64,000 nucleotides of DNA from Fusibacter sp. A1. GTDB lineage: Bacteria > Bacillota > Clostridia > Peptostreptococcales > Acidaminobacteraceae. The notes under the pieces are model-generated. The model ran no database searches. It was not told where the DNA came from and saw only the letters and a program-made list of their open reading frames with translations. Positions 1-7,281 of the stretch are shown piece after piece. The stretch lies in contig NZ_QQWI01000006.1 in assembly GCF_004125825.1 (NCBI RefSeq), forward strand, positions 62,001 through 126,000, in the 5' to 3' direction. Position numbers and translations under genes: made by a program. Numbering within the stretch: the stretch's first letter is position 1; each line of letters opens with the position of its first letter.

Positions 1-215
1 AAACCGTCGTCCGCCACTTCGATGGTAGTGAGCATTTCTTTGGTCACTTTTGTCCGTGGTGGAATGCTTTCTGTGGCGACGACGATAGATATATATTCTT
101 GCTCGACTACTTTTGTAGCAACGCTTCTTTCATTCATATAGTAATAAACAGAAAAACTCAATAGCGCCGAAAAGACAACTGCCAGAATCAATAGTATCTT
201 TCTAAAATTTTTCAT
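1..215 (-). CDS. cpaB: Flp pilus assembly protein CpaB (partial, 5' end only)
   Basis: The N-terminal ~70 residues are inside the window and the rest runs off the left edge. One membrane segment or uncleaved signal (about residues 6-25) is followed by the start of a SAF-like domain with the typical IPPRTKVTKEML stretch. CpaB/RcpC proteins are periplasmic or cell-surface parts of the Tad/Flp pilus machine. Two adjacent ATGs (218 and 215) follow an AGGTGG site; the second gives slightly better spacing. The gene lies 12 bases behind the Tad-domain gene on the same strand, as in Tad loci. The identity rests on the N-terminal third and the neighbours. Confidence 0.8.
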   Translation of the reverse strand, partial: MKNFRKILLILAVVFSALLSFSVYYYMNERSVATKVVEQEYISIVVATESIPPRTKVTKEMLTTIEVADDG

Positions 216-227
216 CATCCACCTACT

Positions 228-1097
228 TTATTTGATTAATCGTGAAGATAGTAATCCGTAATCGCCAGCTTCATTATTGATATTGCCAGCAATTACTTTA
301 GCGACGAACTCGCCTTCAATCGTCCAGTCGTTGCCTGTCTTTACTAAATCACTAACTTTGATCAGTGCGAATCCTTTAACCTCGACGCTTGTCAAACCTT
401 GATAATCCACATCGCTTCCTATAACAGGAAGCACCCAGTATCTGTCGTCATCATCCGGTCCCAAACTATTGATATAATCACTCGCCTGTCTATAAAGTGA
501 GGTCATGGCACCAGGTTCCGTGTCTAAAAAGTCGCCGACGTTGATTACCACATCGGTACCATAAAGTACGTTATCCACCAAGTCGGACAAACCAGAGTCT
601 GCATCACCCAATCTCACAGGTCCGTAGTTTCCCTGATCGCCGACCATCTCTCTTAACACAACGATATTGCCAGGAAAGCATTGATCCTCTTTTACAACAA
701 AGGGTCTTAGACCAGTTGCTGCAGATCCTGCAACTCCTACTTGCGCGGCACTTGTTTGCGCGATATTCACCTCGGTTACGCCAAAGACCCTAGCAAATAT
801 GGTCTGAACCGTGATTTCACCGTTAAGCCTTATAATACCTTCCTCATTATCGATGAGTATCGTTACATTCGCTGGATCTACATCATTAAGCACCAGATAG
901 TCGTTTACCATTGTTCGTGCGGCCTGCTCTGAATCAGGTAGTTCTTTGATTCCCGCAAGTACGGCCGCGTCCATTCCGTACTGCAAATTGTTCTTTTCTA
1001 CTAAAAAAACACCATAATCTATGACGATTGCCACTATTCCCATGATCAGAATGATGGACATAGCGACGATAATCATCACACTGCCTTTTCTCTTCAT
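228..1097 (-). CDS. Tad domain (TadG-like) pilus-assembly protein
   Basis: 289 residues. The N-terminus carries the short basic segment and single hydrophobic helix (about residues 5-28) of putative Flp pilus-assembly TadE/G-like proteins, followed by the conserved DYG..V..KN.LQ..DAA.LAG stretch. The remainder is an extracytoplasmic domain rich in Asp and Gly with no recognised catalytic motif. An upstream in-frame GTG at 1106 abuts the ribosome site GGGAG, so the ATG at 1097 with an 8-base spacer is preferred. It lies 13 bases after tadE. Such proteins probably sit in the envelope as minor pseudopilin-like or scaffold parts. Family assignment is good; the role is inferred. Confidence 0.75.
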   Translation of the reverse strand: MKRKGSVMIIVAMSIILIMGIVAIVIDYGVFLVEKNNLQYGMDAAVLAGIKELPDSEQAARTMVNDYLVLNDVDPANVTILIDNEEGIIRLNGEITVQTIFARVFGVTEVNIAQTSAAQVGVAGSAATGLRPFVVKEDQCFPGNIVVLREMVGDQGNYGPVRLGDADSGLSDLVDNVLYGTDVVINVGDFLDTEPGAMTSLYRQASDYINSLGPDDDDRYWVLPVIGSDVDYQGLTSVEVKGFALIKVSDLVKTGNDWTIEGEFVAKVIAGNINNEAGDYGLLSSRLIK

Positions 1098-1110
1098 GAT
1101 TTTCACTCCC

Positions 1111-1494
1111 TTACTCTACACGCATTACAACTTCCACTTCAAGCGAAAGTTCTTGACCGGTAAAAGCGGCTAATAAAGGTGTTATTACAGTATGGTTATA
1201 AATAACATTGACCGTAACATCATCTCCACTGCTTCTAGAAGTATCTGCGGGCGTTATTGTGATCGTCAACTTACTTGTATCTAAACCAAAAGCTTGAGCT
1301 TCGATTTGAGCAATCGTGTTCGCATCGGTTTCACCAAGGCTCAGCTGCCTAGCCGCATCTCTAGCAGAAGTCTGTAGTACAAAATAGGCGTTAAACACCA
1401 AACCAAACTCGATGATTGCAATTAGCACAAGTACCAGTACAGGTACTAAGATAGCAAACTCCACCACGGATTGGCCCTTTTTCTTACTGCGCAT
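1111..1494 (-). CDS. tadE: TadE-family pseudopilin
   Basis: 127 residues. The start is KKKGQSVVEFAILVPV: a basic leader, then Gly before a segment with Glu at +5, which is the prepilin-peptidase-type site of TadE and Flp proteins. A ~20-residue hydrophobic helix follows, and then a small extracytoplasmic domain with the usual N.YF.LQ.SARDAAR motif. TadE is a minor pseudopilin of the tight-adherence (Flp) pilus and is processed by the same peptidase as Flp. An AGGTG ribosome site precedes the ATG. It is co-oriented with the pilin genes upstream and the Tad-domain and CpaB genes downstream. No gene for the processing peptidase is visible in the window. Confidence 0.85.
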   Translation of the reverse strand: MRSKKKGQSVVEFAILVPVLVLVLIAIIEFGLVFNAYFVLQTSARDAARQLSLGETDANTIAQIEAQAFGLDTSKLTITITPADTSRSSGDDVTVNVIYNHTVITPLLAAFTGQELSLEVEVVMRVE

Positions 1495-1518
1495 TTTAAC
1501 ACCTCCGCTATGAAATTA

Positions 1519-1540
1519 GGCCGCCTCAATAGAGACGGCC
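1519..1540 (-). other. Intergenic hairpin between pilin and tadE
   Basis: A 9-bp stem (GGCCGTCTC pairing with GAGGCGGCC, one G-U) with a 4-base loop lies between the Flp pilin gene and tadE. No T-run follows on the minus strand, so it is not a typical intrinsic terminator. It may stabilise the abundant pilin message or cause partial termination, giving more pilin than TadE; this is an inference. Confidence 0.45.
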
Positions 1541-1632
1541 AGTAATTTTAAAGCCTAAACTGAAAGATTCTCCTCGGCGCTATGTATACCTCTCTTCAAA
1601 AGGACCATGCGTCGTTTGTGTTACAAGAAAAA

Positions 1633-1815
1633 TTAAAGTTTTGTTGTGATGTTGTTAAAGATATTTCCAATCGCTGGACCAAGTAAAAGTAATGCTGCAA
1701 TAACTACAATAGCTATTAGAGCAACCAATAGTGCGTACTCCACCATACCTTGTCCTTTTTGCTCGTTCAATTTAATTCTCATCAAATTCATTAAATTCAT
1801 AAAAGTTGTAATCAT
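1633..1815 (-). CDS. flp: Flp family type IVb pilin (first copy)
   Basis: 60 residues. The motif EQKGQGMVEYALLVALIAIVV has the class IVb prepilin site: cleavage after Gly, Glu at +5 and Tyr at +6, then a hydrophobic assembly helix. The mature pilin would be about 40 residues, as usual for Flp. A longer frame starting at 1875 exists, but GGAGG with a 7-base spacer stands before the ATG at 1815. The main structural subunit of the Tad pilus is the likely role. It has its own upstream region with a TATAAT box and paired repeats, separate from the second pilin gene. Confidence 0.9.
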   Translation of the reverse strand: MITTFMNLMNLMRIKLNEQKGQGMVEYALLVALIAIVVIAALLLLGPAIGNIFNNITTKL

Positions 1816-1866
1816 ATGAACCTCCTTTTTAAACTCTCCATCGTCATTGTATGATTGCTTGTGTTT

Positions 1867-1929
1867 ATTATACATCTAGCAAATAAACTAGATTAGTCAC
1901 TATTGTCATATTCATGCGGGACTATTGTC
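1867..1929 (-). promoter_or_regulatory. Candidate pilin promoter with paired ACTATTGTC repeats
   Basis: On the minus strand a TATAAT box (1872-1867) precedes the pilin gene by about 50 bases, without a good -35 hexamer. The nonamer ACTATTGTC (plus-strand reading) occurs twice as a direct repeat at 1899-1907 and 1921-1929, 22 bp apart, roughly two helical turns. Measured from a start site near 1860, the repeats centre near -43 and -65. That is where an activator helping a weak -35 would bind. The DegU-like regulator encoded just upstream is the obvious candidate; binding is inferred. Confidence 0.45.
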
Positions 1930-1946
1930 CTTATTTAGTAACTACC

Positions 1947-2117
1947 CTAAAAATTCAAGTCCAATCTAATATTATTATATAGATTGCCAAGTTCTTCGCC
2001 AAATACAATGATGGCGATCATAATGACCATTGCAATCAACACTGCAAGTAAAGCATATTCGACCATTCCTTGTCCCTTGCTCTTTGCTTTCAATGAAACT
2101 GTTCTCAGTCCAAACAT
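1947..2117 (-). CDS. flp: Flp family type IVb pilin (second copy)
   Basis: 56 residues. KSKGQGMVEYALLAVLIAMV carries the same prepilin site (Gly, then Glu at +5 and Tyr at +6) as the downstream pilin, followed by a hydrophobic helix and a short tail. GGAGG stands 6 bases before the ATG. The gene starts 34 bases after the stop of the DegU-like regulator, so it may be read with the regulatory genes, while the other pilin has its own promoter region. Two pilin paralogues differing mainly in the leader and C-terminal tail suggest a major and a minor subunit. Confidence 0.88.
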   Translation of the reverse strand: MFGLRTVSLKAKSKGQGMVEYALLAVLIAMVIMIAIIVFGEELGNLYNNIRLDLNF

Positions 2118-2151
2118 GCTTAACCTCCATTACAACTCAGGATTCCATCAA

Positions 2152-2811
2152 TCAATTCTCATCATAATAGTTGTTGATCTGGTTTTCTATTGCAAAAAGC
2201 ACGGCGTTCACTCGGTCTTTTACATCAATTTTTCTAAAAATAGTAGTAAGATAGTTCTTCACTGTTTTTTCGGCCAAAAATAGAATCTCACCGATTTCCT
2301 TGTTTGTCCTACCCTTTGAAATCTGATACAGAATATCTAGTTCTCTTGATGTCAATTCGTCAAAAGGACTCTTGTCAAAGTGCTTGAACGATTCGGATCT
2401 TAAAAGCATTCCGATAAGGGCCTGGTCCAAATACTTGTCTCCTTGAACCACTTGCTCTATCGCTCTTACTACTTCGGTGCCTGCGGAGTCTTTCAATATA
2501 TACCCATCCGCACCGAGAAACATGCATTTTTTTATGAACTCTCTATCATCTTCAATGGTCAGAATGATCACCTTACTGGCTTTATCTTGTTTTCTAAGTT
2601 CTTCAAGTACTTGAATCCCTGTCATTTGAGGCATATTCATGTCCACTATGAGCAAATCCGGACTTAAGGTTTTAACAAGTGCTAGTGCCTCGATACCGTT
2701 AACAGCCTCGCCTACAACACGGATGTCCGTATCAAGCTCGATGATCCTTTTTAACCCTTGCCTAATCAGTTCGTGATCGTCCGCAAGTACCACTCTAATA
2801 AACTTGTTCAT
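2152..2811 (-). CDS. LuxR/NarL-type response regulator, DegU-like
   Basis: 219 residues. Receiver domain at residues 5-120 with the acidic pair D11/D12, phospho-acceptor D57 in LLIVDMNMP, T86 and K108. A LuxR-type helix-turn-helix lies at about 150-210 (LTSRELDILYQISKG, then NKEIGEILFLAEKTVKNYL). All phospho-switch residues are present. The start overlaps the 3' end of the DegS-like kinase by 17 bases, so the two are translationally coupled partners. Position directly ahead of the pilin genes suggests that it controls pilus expression. In Bacillus, DegU governs surface and multicellular behaviour; transfer of that role here is inference. Confidence 0.85.
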   Translation of the reverse strand: MNKFIRVVLADDHELIRQGLKRIIELDTDIRVVGEAVNGIEALALVKTLSPDLLIVDMNMPQMTGIQVLEELRKQDKASKVIILTIEDDREFIKKCMFLGADGYILKDSAGTEVVRAIEQVVQGDKYLDQALIGMLLRSESFKHFDKSPFDELTSRELDILYQISKGRTNKEIGEILFLAEKTVKNYLTTIFRKIDVKDRVNAVLFAIENQINNYYDEN

Positions 2812-3964
2812 CTTTGATTACCTCTTTATTGACAGGCATTGTGATCAGATACTGGGTTCCAGTACCGATCGTCGACAGGATATCGAATTTACCACCAAGT
2901 TGGACGACTCTCTCTTTCATCCCGATAAGTCCATACGATTCGCTTTCTTTTGTGACTCTTTCATAGGTGGCTTCCACATCAAAACCGACACCATCATCTA
3001 CAGCAATTATTCTCAGATGCTTGGTTCCAATCTCCAGCTGAATCGCTGTTCTAGTCGCCTTAGAATGCTTATACATATTGTTGAGTATTTCCTGAATAAC
3101 CCTATAAACGGCAAGTCCAATGAAGGATTCAACAGGATTGCTTCCGTTTTTGATACTCAATTTGATCGTCATTCCTTTGTCTTGTCGATACTTCTCCACC
3201 AGTCTCTCAATAGTGGCTTGTAATCCCAAATCATCAAGGCTCATCGGTCTAAGGTCAAAGATAATGCCCCTAACTTCTTTTAGGGTGCCCATTACCATTT
3301 CTCTCAACTCGCCCAGTTCCTTAAGTCCTTCATCTACATTCTTTTTTATCAGAGATTCACAGATATCCGCTTTCATCACGACATTGGCCATTGCCTGAGC
3401 AGGACCGTCGTGAATATCTCTAGAAATTCGTTTACGCTCGTTTTCTTGAGCTTCCAAAATACGGATACCAAGATTCATCTTATCAGGTCCGGTGAGTTCT
3501 TCAAGGGCCAGAAGTCCCTCCCCTTTCAAATATCCTATCGCCACCGAGACTTGACTGATGATGTTTTCTGCATCCTTTAAGACACCAGCGAAATTTTTTA
3601 TCGAAATCTCAAGCTGGCTTCTTCTTTCTCTGAGGGCTTTCTCTTCATTTTGTTTGGTGATATAAGCGATCCTCACATCCGATGCCTGATCGTATACTTC
3701 ATGCAGATCGCTCTCACTGTACTCTTTAAACTTTTTGGAGACATCCGCAAGCTTCTTGCGCATCAGCTTGTCTTTCATTTCAAGTGAATCGACTTCCTGT
3801 ATGATTCTCTCCGTCTCATTCTGAACACTGCTAAGTTCAGCTTTTAACTGCTGATGCTCATTTCTTGTTTTCTCGACGATATCAAAAACCTGGTTCTTAC
3901 TTGATTCGATCATGTTGATTGTTTCTGAAACTATAAATTTAAGCGGATTCGGATTTTTCGCCAT
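2795..3964 (-). CDS. Cytoplasmic sensor histidine kinase, DegS-like
   Basis: 389 residues with no membrane segment. A long coiled-coil sensor region (about residues 20-130) resembles DegS. It is followed by a HisKA_3 dimerisation domain with phospho-acceptor H185 in ISRDIHDGPAQ, then a HATPase domain with an N-box (VIQEILNNMYKHSKAT) and G-boxes (DDGVGFD, GLIGMKERV). The ATG overlaps the stop of the upstream GGDEF gene by one base (TAATG), and its own end overlaps the response regulator. A soluble kinase coupled to a diguanylate cyclase gene suggests an intracellular signal. The direct stimulus is not visible from sequence. Confidence 0.85.
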   Translation of the reverse strand: MAKNPNPLKFIVSETINMIESSKNQVFDIVEKTRNEHQQLKAELSSVQNETERIIQEVDSLEMKDKLMRKKLADVSKKFKEYSESDLHEVYDQASDVRIAYITKQNEEKALRERRSQLEISIKNFAGVLKDAENIISQVSVAIGYLKGEGLLALEELTGPDKMNLGIRILEAQENERKRISRDIHDGPAQAMANVVMKADICESLIKKNVDEGLKELGELREMVMGTLKEVRGIIFDLRPMSLDDLGLQATIERLVEKYRQDKGMTIKLSIKNGSNPVESFIGLAVYRVIQEILNNMYKHSKATRTAIQLEIGTKHLRIIAVDDGVGFDVEATYERVTKESESYGLIGMKERVVQLGGKFDILSTIGTGTQYLITMPVNKEVIKDEQVY

Positions 3965-5073
3965 TATCGCACCTCATATATTCCGATATCGTTCTTGCCG
4001 TTATGCTTGACTTCATACATCGCATGATCCGCACTTCTTATGAGTTCAAGTAGATGCGTACCGTCTTTTGGAAACATCGAAAGTCCGATGCTTACTGTCA
4101 ACATGATCCTTTCATCACCTAAGTTGAAGGGTTCTTGAAGAGAACGCATGATGTCTGTGGCGATTTTTCTAAAGTACTCCTCACTGGATTCTTTGGTCAG
4201 CATGACGACGAACTCGTCCCCGCCCATGCGAGCCGCCAAATCACCGTAAGGTATATTCATCTGTACCCTGTCTGCGAGTTCATGTAACACATCATCGCCG
4301 ACATGATGGCCGTATAAGTCGTTAATTAGCTTAAAGTCGTCAATGTCGATATAGAGTATTCCGAGCATCTCCTTATTTTTACTGGCTTTTACCATGGCAA
4401 TTTCGAGTTTTTCCATAAAGTAATGCCTATTTGCAAGCTCTGTCAACTTATCATGCGTGGCAAAGTGCTCGAGTTTCTTATAAGCTTCCTTCTTTTCGGT
4501 CACATCAAGAAGCGAGATGATCAGTTCCTTGCTCTCTTCAATTTTTGAGATAATCACTTCAACATCCGAGATTTGCATTTCTTGATTCACAAATCTGAAC
4601 TCAATCGGTTGATCACGAGTCTCGATGGGATGCTCCCCATTAAGCGATTCGTTCATATACTGTAGCACATTCACAGCATCCGACTGATAGATATATCTTC
4701 CAAAGGGCATATCTTTGATCGCATCCATGTCGGGTACGTTCACAAGATTTAAGAATTGTCGGTTTACCAGTTGGATCAGCTTGTTTTCATCTAGTATCAC
4801 CATCGCGGTTCCTACGGTTTCAAAGATTTCCCTATATGCGAACAGGATTTGCTCGTCTGTAGTGTTTGCTATTGATCCCGTCTGGGATTCAACTTCTGAA
4901 ACCTTGTACTTTCTCCAGTAGCTGACCGCTGCATAAAGAGCTATGCAGTTGATCAGAAGAATCAGTGTGCTCCATCTCGAATCCATACTGAGCACAGAAA
5001 CAGAAAGTATCCAAAGAATAGGATAAATCATCTTTTTCTGCATCAACTCCAACTTAGTTTCGCTTTTTTTCAT
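3964..5073 (-). CDS. Membrane-bound PAS-GGDEF diguanylate cyclase
   Basis: 369 residues: one or two membrane segments at about 13-52, a PAS domain at about 75-195, and a GGDEF domain at about 200-365. The signature is intact (GGDEF at 284-288), so cyclic-di-GMP synthesis from two GTP is expected. The inhibitory RxxD site is absent: the matching positions read PYGD. Product feedback through that site is therefore unlikely. The gene is first of a tightly packed series with DegS/DegU-like genes and the Tad pilus genes, linking cyclic-di-GMP to surface attachment. AGGAG precedes the ATG by about 7 bases. No clear promoter was found immediately upstream. Confidence 0.88.
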   Translation of the reverse strand: MKKSETKLELMQKKMIYPILWILSVSVLSMDSRWSTLILLINCIALYAAVSYWRKYKVSEVESQTGSIANTTDEQILFAYREIFETVGTAMVILDENKLIQLVNRQFLNLVNVPDMDAIKDMPFGRYIYQSDAVNVLQYMNESLNGEHPIETRDQPIEFRFVNQEMQISDVEVIISKIEESKELIISLLDVTEKKEAYKKLEHFATHDKLTELANRHYFMEKLEIAMVKASKNKEMLGILYIDIDDFKLINDLYGHHVGDDVLHELADRVQMNIPYGDLAARMGGDEFVVMLTKESSEEYFRKIATDIMRSLQEPFNLGDERIMLTVSIGLSMFPKDGTHLLELIRSADHAMYEVKHNGKNDIGIYEVR

Positions 5074-5183
5074 ATTTAAACTCCTAGGTCAAGTTTGGTA
5101 TCACTTTTTTCGATTGATATGACTCATTTACCCGTACACTACTTATAATATGCGATATTTTATTATTCTGCTATTATTATCGC

Positions 5184-5212
5184 AAAAAAAAAAGGGATTG
5201 CATAGGCAATCC
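5184..5212 (-). terminator. Intrinsic terminator
   Basis: A 7-bp stem (GGATTGC with GCAATCC, 4-base loop) is followed on the minus strand by ten consecutive T. It is strong, and it ends the RNA candidate 5' of the GGDEF gene. Confidence 0.8.
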
Positions 5213-5335
5213 AAACTGTGGGGTTCACTGCCGGTCTGTTAAGACAGGAGGATGAGACTACGTATGTAGCTCAAATGGCAGCGAATCTGATTTCGTTGTA
5301 GATGTAGTTTAGCATATAATCCCACTGCGCTCACA
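5184..5335 (-). ncRNA. Structured RNA candidate with its own terminator
   Basis: On the minus strand about 150 bases lie between the terminator of the osmolyte operon and a second terminator. Nested pairings are visible: GTGGG (5' side) with CCCAC (3' side), CGCTGCC with GGCAGTG, and two inner hairpins, GAGCTACATACGTAGTCTC and CTGTCTTAACAG. The segment ends in a GGATTGC/GCAATCC hairpin (5195-5212) and ten T residues (5193-5184). No coding frame fits. It could be an independent small RNA or a riboswitch-type leader for the GGDEF gene 110 bases further on. I could not match it to 6S, tmRNA, SRP or the cyclic-di-GMP riboswitch. No clear promoter is visible. Confidence 0.5.
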
Positions 5336-5347
5336 TGGAGAATATCA

Positions 5348-5390
5348 ACAACAAAACAAAAACAAATACTCGCTAAAGGGCGAGTATTTG
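5348..5390 (-). terminator. Intrinsic terminator after osmolyte ABC operon
   Basis: An 11-bp perfect stem (CAAATACTCGC with GCGAGTATTTG, loop of 6) at 5363-5390 is followed on the minus strand by the T-rich TTTTTGTTTTGT. It lies about 90 bases past the stop of the ATPase gene. Confidence 0.8.
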
Positions 5391-5480
5391 TAATTAAATC
5401 ACAATGCTATATGACCGTTTTATGCATCCCAAGAAATTCGCGATCAAATCCTTCTTTAACAGAACCTGCAGAAATCTCAG

Positions 5481-6383
5481 CTAACTGATTTTTTGAATTC
5501 GTCCGATGATTTCTCCGTTTTTTTCTACTGCGATCCGCGCACCATCATTAAAAAGCCGGTGGAGCACTTCAATCAGATAGGTGTCTTCACTGATCACATC
5601 ATAGTTTTCATCCTTTTCAATCGGTTCTAAGACCAATTCTCCTACCTTTGTCGTGTTCAAGTAAGAAGTCAGGTGTTTTGTGCCGAAAAAGTTTTTCACA
5701 TAGTCGGAACGATGGTTGAAGATCATCTCCATTTTGCTTCCTTCCTGTTCAATTCGACCCTCTCTAAACAGAATGATCCGCTCACCAAGTTTTAAGGCCT
5801 CTTCAATGTCATGTGTAACAAAGACGATTGTTTTTTTCAATTTACGATGCAGCGTTTTTATCTCTTCTTGTAAAGCAGTTCTAGTGATTTCATCTACAGC
5901 GCCGAAGGGCTCGTCCATCAGCAGGATGTCAGGGTCTGCGGCGAGCGCTCTTGCCACACCTATCCTCTGCTGCTGACCGCCGCTCAGTTCTCTTGGATAC
6001 CTCGACGCGTAATCATATGGGATGTTCACCAAATCAAGCAACTCCTCCACAGAGTAGTTTGAAGGGATACCTGATAAGTTAGGCACATACATCACATTTT
6101 GAGCAACCGTCATATGAGGGAAGAGTCCGATCTGTTGTATCACATATCCGATTTTTCTTCGTAGATGGTGGATTTCCCATTCCTTCATCGGCTTACCTAG
6201 TACTTGAATTTGACCGTCTATCAGCTCAACCAGACCATTGATGCTTTTTAGCAGCGTGGTTTTTCCAGATCCCGATTCTCCAATCAAGGTTACAAACTCG
6301 CCTTCACTTATCACAAGATTTAGGTCGCTTATAACCGGTAAGTGACCGGGATAGCCGATAGATGCGTTTTCGAAGATGATCAT
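5481..6383 (-). CDS. Osmoprotectant (glycine betaine/choline type) ABC transporter ATPase
   Basis: 300 residues. Walker A GESGSGKTT, Q-loop QQIGLF, signature LSGGQQQR, Walker B ILLMDEP and the switch histidine in FVTHD are all present. This is an active ATPase of the OpuCA/ProV type. OpuCA and ProV usually end in two CBS domains; here only about 60 residues follow the ATPase, room for one CBS-like unit. Ionic-strength sensing may therefore differ. Last gene of a four-gene operon with the binding protein 5 bases upstream and a strong terminator downstream. The substrate is inferred from the binding protein and permease families. Confidence 0.85.
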   Translation of the reverse strand: MIIFENASIGYPGHLPVISDLNLVISEGEFVTLIGESGSGKTTLLKSINGLVELIDGQIQVLGKPMKEWEIHHLRRKIGYVIQQIGLFPHMTVAQNVMYVPNLSGIPSNYSVEELLDLVNIPYDYASRYPRELSGGQQQRIGVARALAADPDILLMDEPFGAVDEITRTALQEEIKTLHRKLKKTIVFVTHDIEEALKLGERIILFREGRIEQEGSKMEMIFNHRSDYVKNFFGTKHLTSYLNTTKVGELVLEPIEKDENYDVISEDTYLIEVLHRLFNDGARIAVEKNGEIIGRIQKIS

Positions 6384-6388
6384 TTCGA

Positions 6389-7270
6389 TTATAACCCCTT
6401 ATCCTCAATAAATTGTCTAGCTACTTCTTTAGGTGATTCATTATCTCTTTCAACTTTCAAGTTAAGACCGCTCATCTCATCATCCGAAATCGCTCCAGTC
6501 AACTTTTCCAAAATGCCTAAAAGCTCTGGATACTGATCAAGTACTTCTTGTCTTACCACTGTCGCACCATGGTATGCAGGGAAGTAAAACTGATCGTCAA
6601 AAAGCACTTTCAGATTGTATTCTTTTAAAAGTCCATCCGTAGAAAATGCGTTGATCACATCCACAGCTCCATCACCGATTGCTTTGTATTTAAGACCGAT
6701 GTCCATTTCCTTGATGTCAGCGAATTCAAATCCATAAACACTTGAAAGTCCAGGATAACCGTCTTCCCTTTCAAAAAAGTCATACTCAGCGCCAAAGTTG
6801 AGTTCTGAACTTACAGCCGCAAGATCGCTAAAGGTCTCCAGTCCGTATGTTTGAGCCGCATCCGCTGTGACGGCCATCGTATAGGTGTTGTTGAATCCGT
6901 AAAGACCCGTCCACACAAAATTGAAATCTGTCTTATATGCCTCTTTGGTCATCGCATACAGTTCCATCGGATCGGAAACAAGCTCTTTTCCCAAGACGCT
7001 TAACCAACCTGTTCCAGTATATTCAGGATACAGATCTATCTCTCCCTTTTCCATTGCCGGTTGGATATTGGCATGTCCGCCGCCTATCCCTTCCTTATAC
7101 TCAACCGTTAAATCCGTGTCCCTTTCAATCAGATAGACAAGCATTTCTGCGATGATATAGGATTCGGCAAAGGGTTTTGAAGCGACAACCACCTTCTTCT
7201 CTGTCTTAGCGCATGCGGTCATTGATAGGACCATCACGAGTACCAGCAGTAGTGCAATGATTTTTTTCAT
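6389..7270 (-). CDS. Osmoprotectant ABC transporter substrate-binding lipoprotein
   Basis: 293 residues. A lipoprotein signal ends in the lipobox LSMTAC (about residue 20), so the protein is anchored on the outer face of the membrane. The mature part belongs to the OpuAC/OpuCC type of quaternary-ammonium binding proteins, with the typical ESYIIAEML start and the GGGHANIQPAM.KGEIDLYPEYTGTGW region. Choline, carnitine or glycine betaine is the likely ligand; the sequence does not discriminate. AAGGAG precedes the ATG by 6-7 bases. It lies between the permease and ATPase genes. Confidence 0.87.
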   Translation of the reverse strand: MKKIIALLLVLVMVLSMTACAKTEKKVVVASKPFAESYIIAEMLVYLIERDTDLTVEYKEGIGGGHANIQPAMEKGEIDLYPEYTGTGWLSVLGKELVSDPMELYAMTKEAYKTDFNFVWTGLYGFNNTYTMAVTADAAQTYGLETFSDLAAVSSELNFGAEYDFFEREDGYPGLSSVYGFEFADIKEMDIGLKYKAIGDGAVDVINAFSTDGLLKEYNLKVLFDDQFYFPAYHGATVVRQEVLDQYPELLGILEKLTGAISDDEMSGLNLKVERDNESPKEVARQFIEDKGL

Positions 7271-7281
7271 TTTTTTCTCCT

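Noticed and set aside
1984..2283. Plus-strand frame over the second pilin and regulator
   Set aside because: Antisense to two real genes and lacking a start signal; the minus frame gives a clear Flp pilin.
5184..5335. 6S RNA or a cyclic-di-GMP-I riboswitch
   Set aside because: The long bulged rod of 6S and the GEMM GAAA-receptor motifs could not be recognised; kept as an unclassified RNA candidate.
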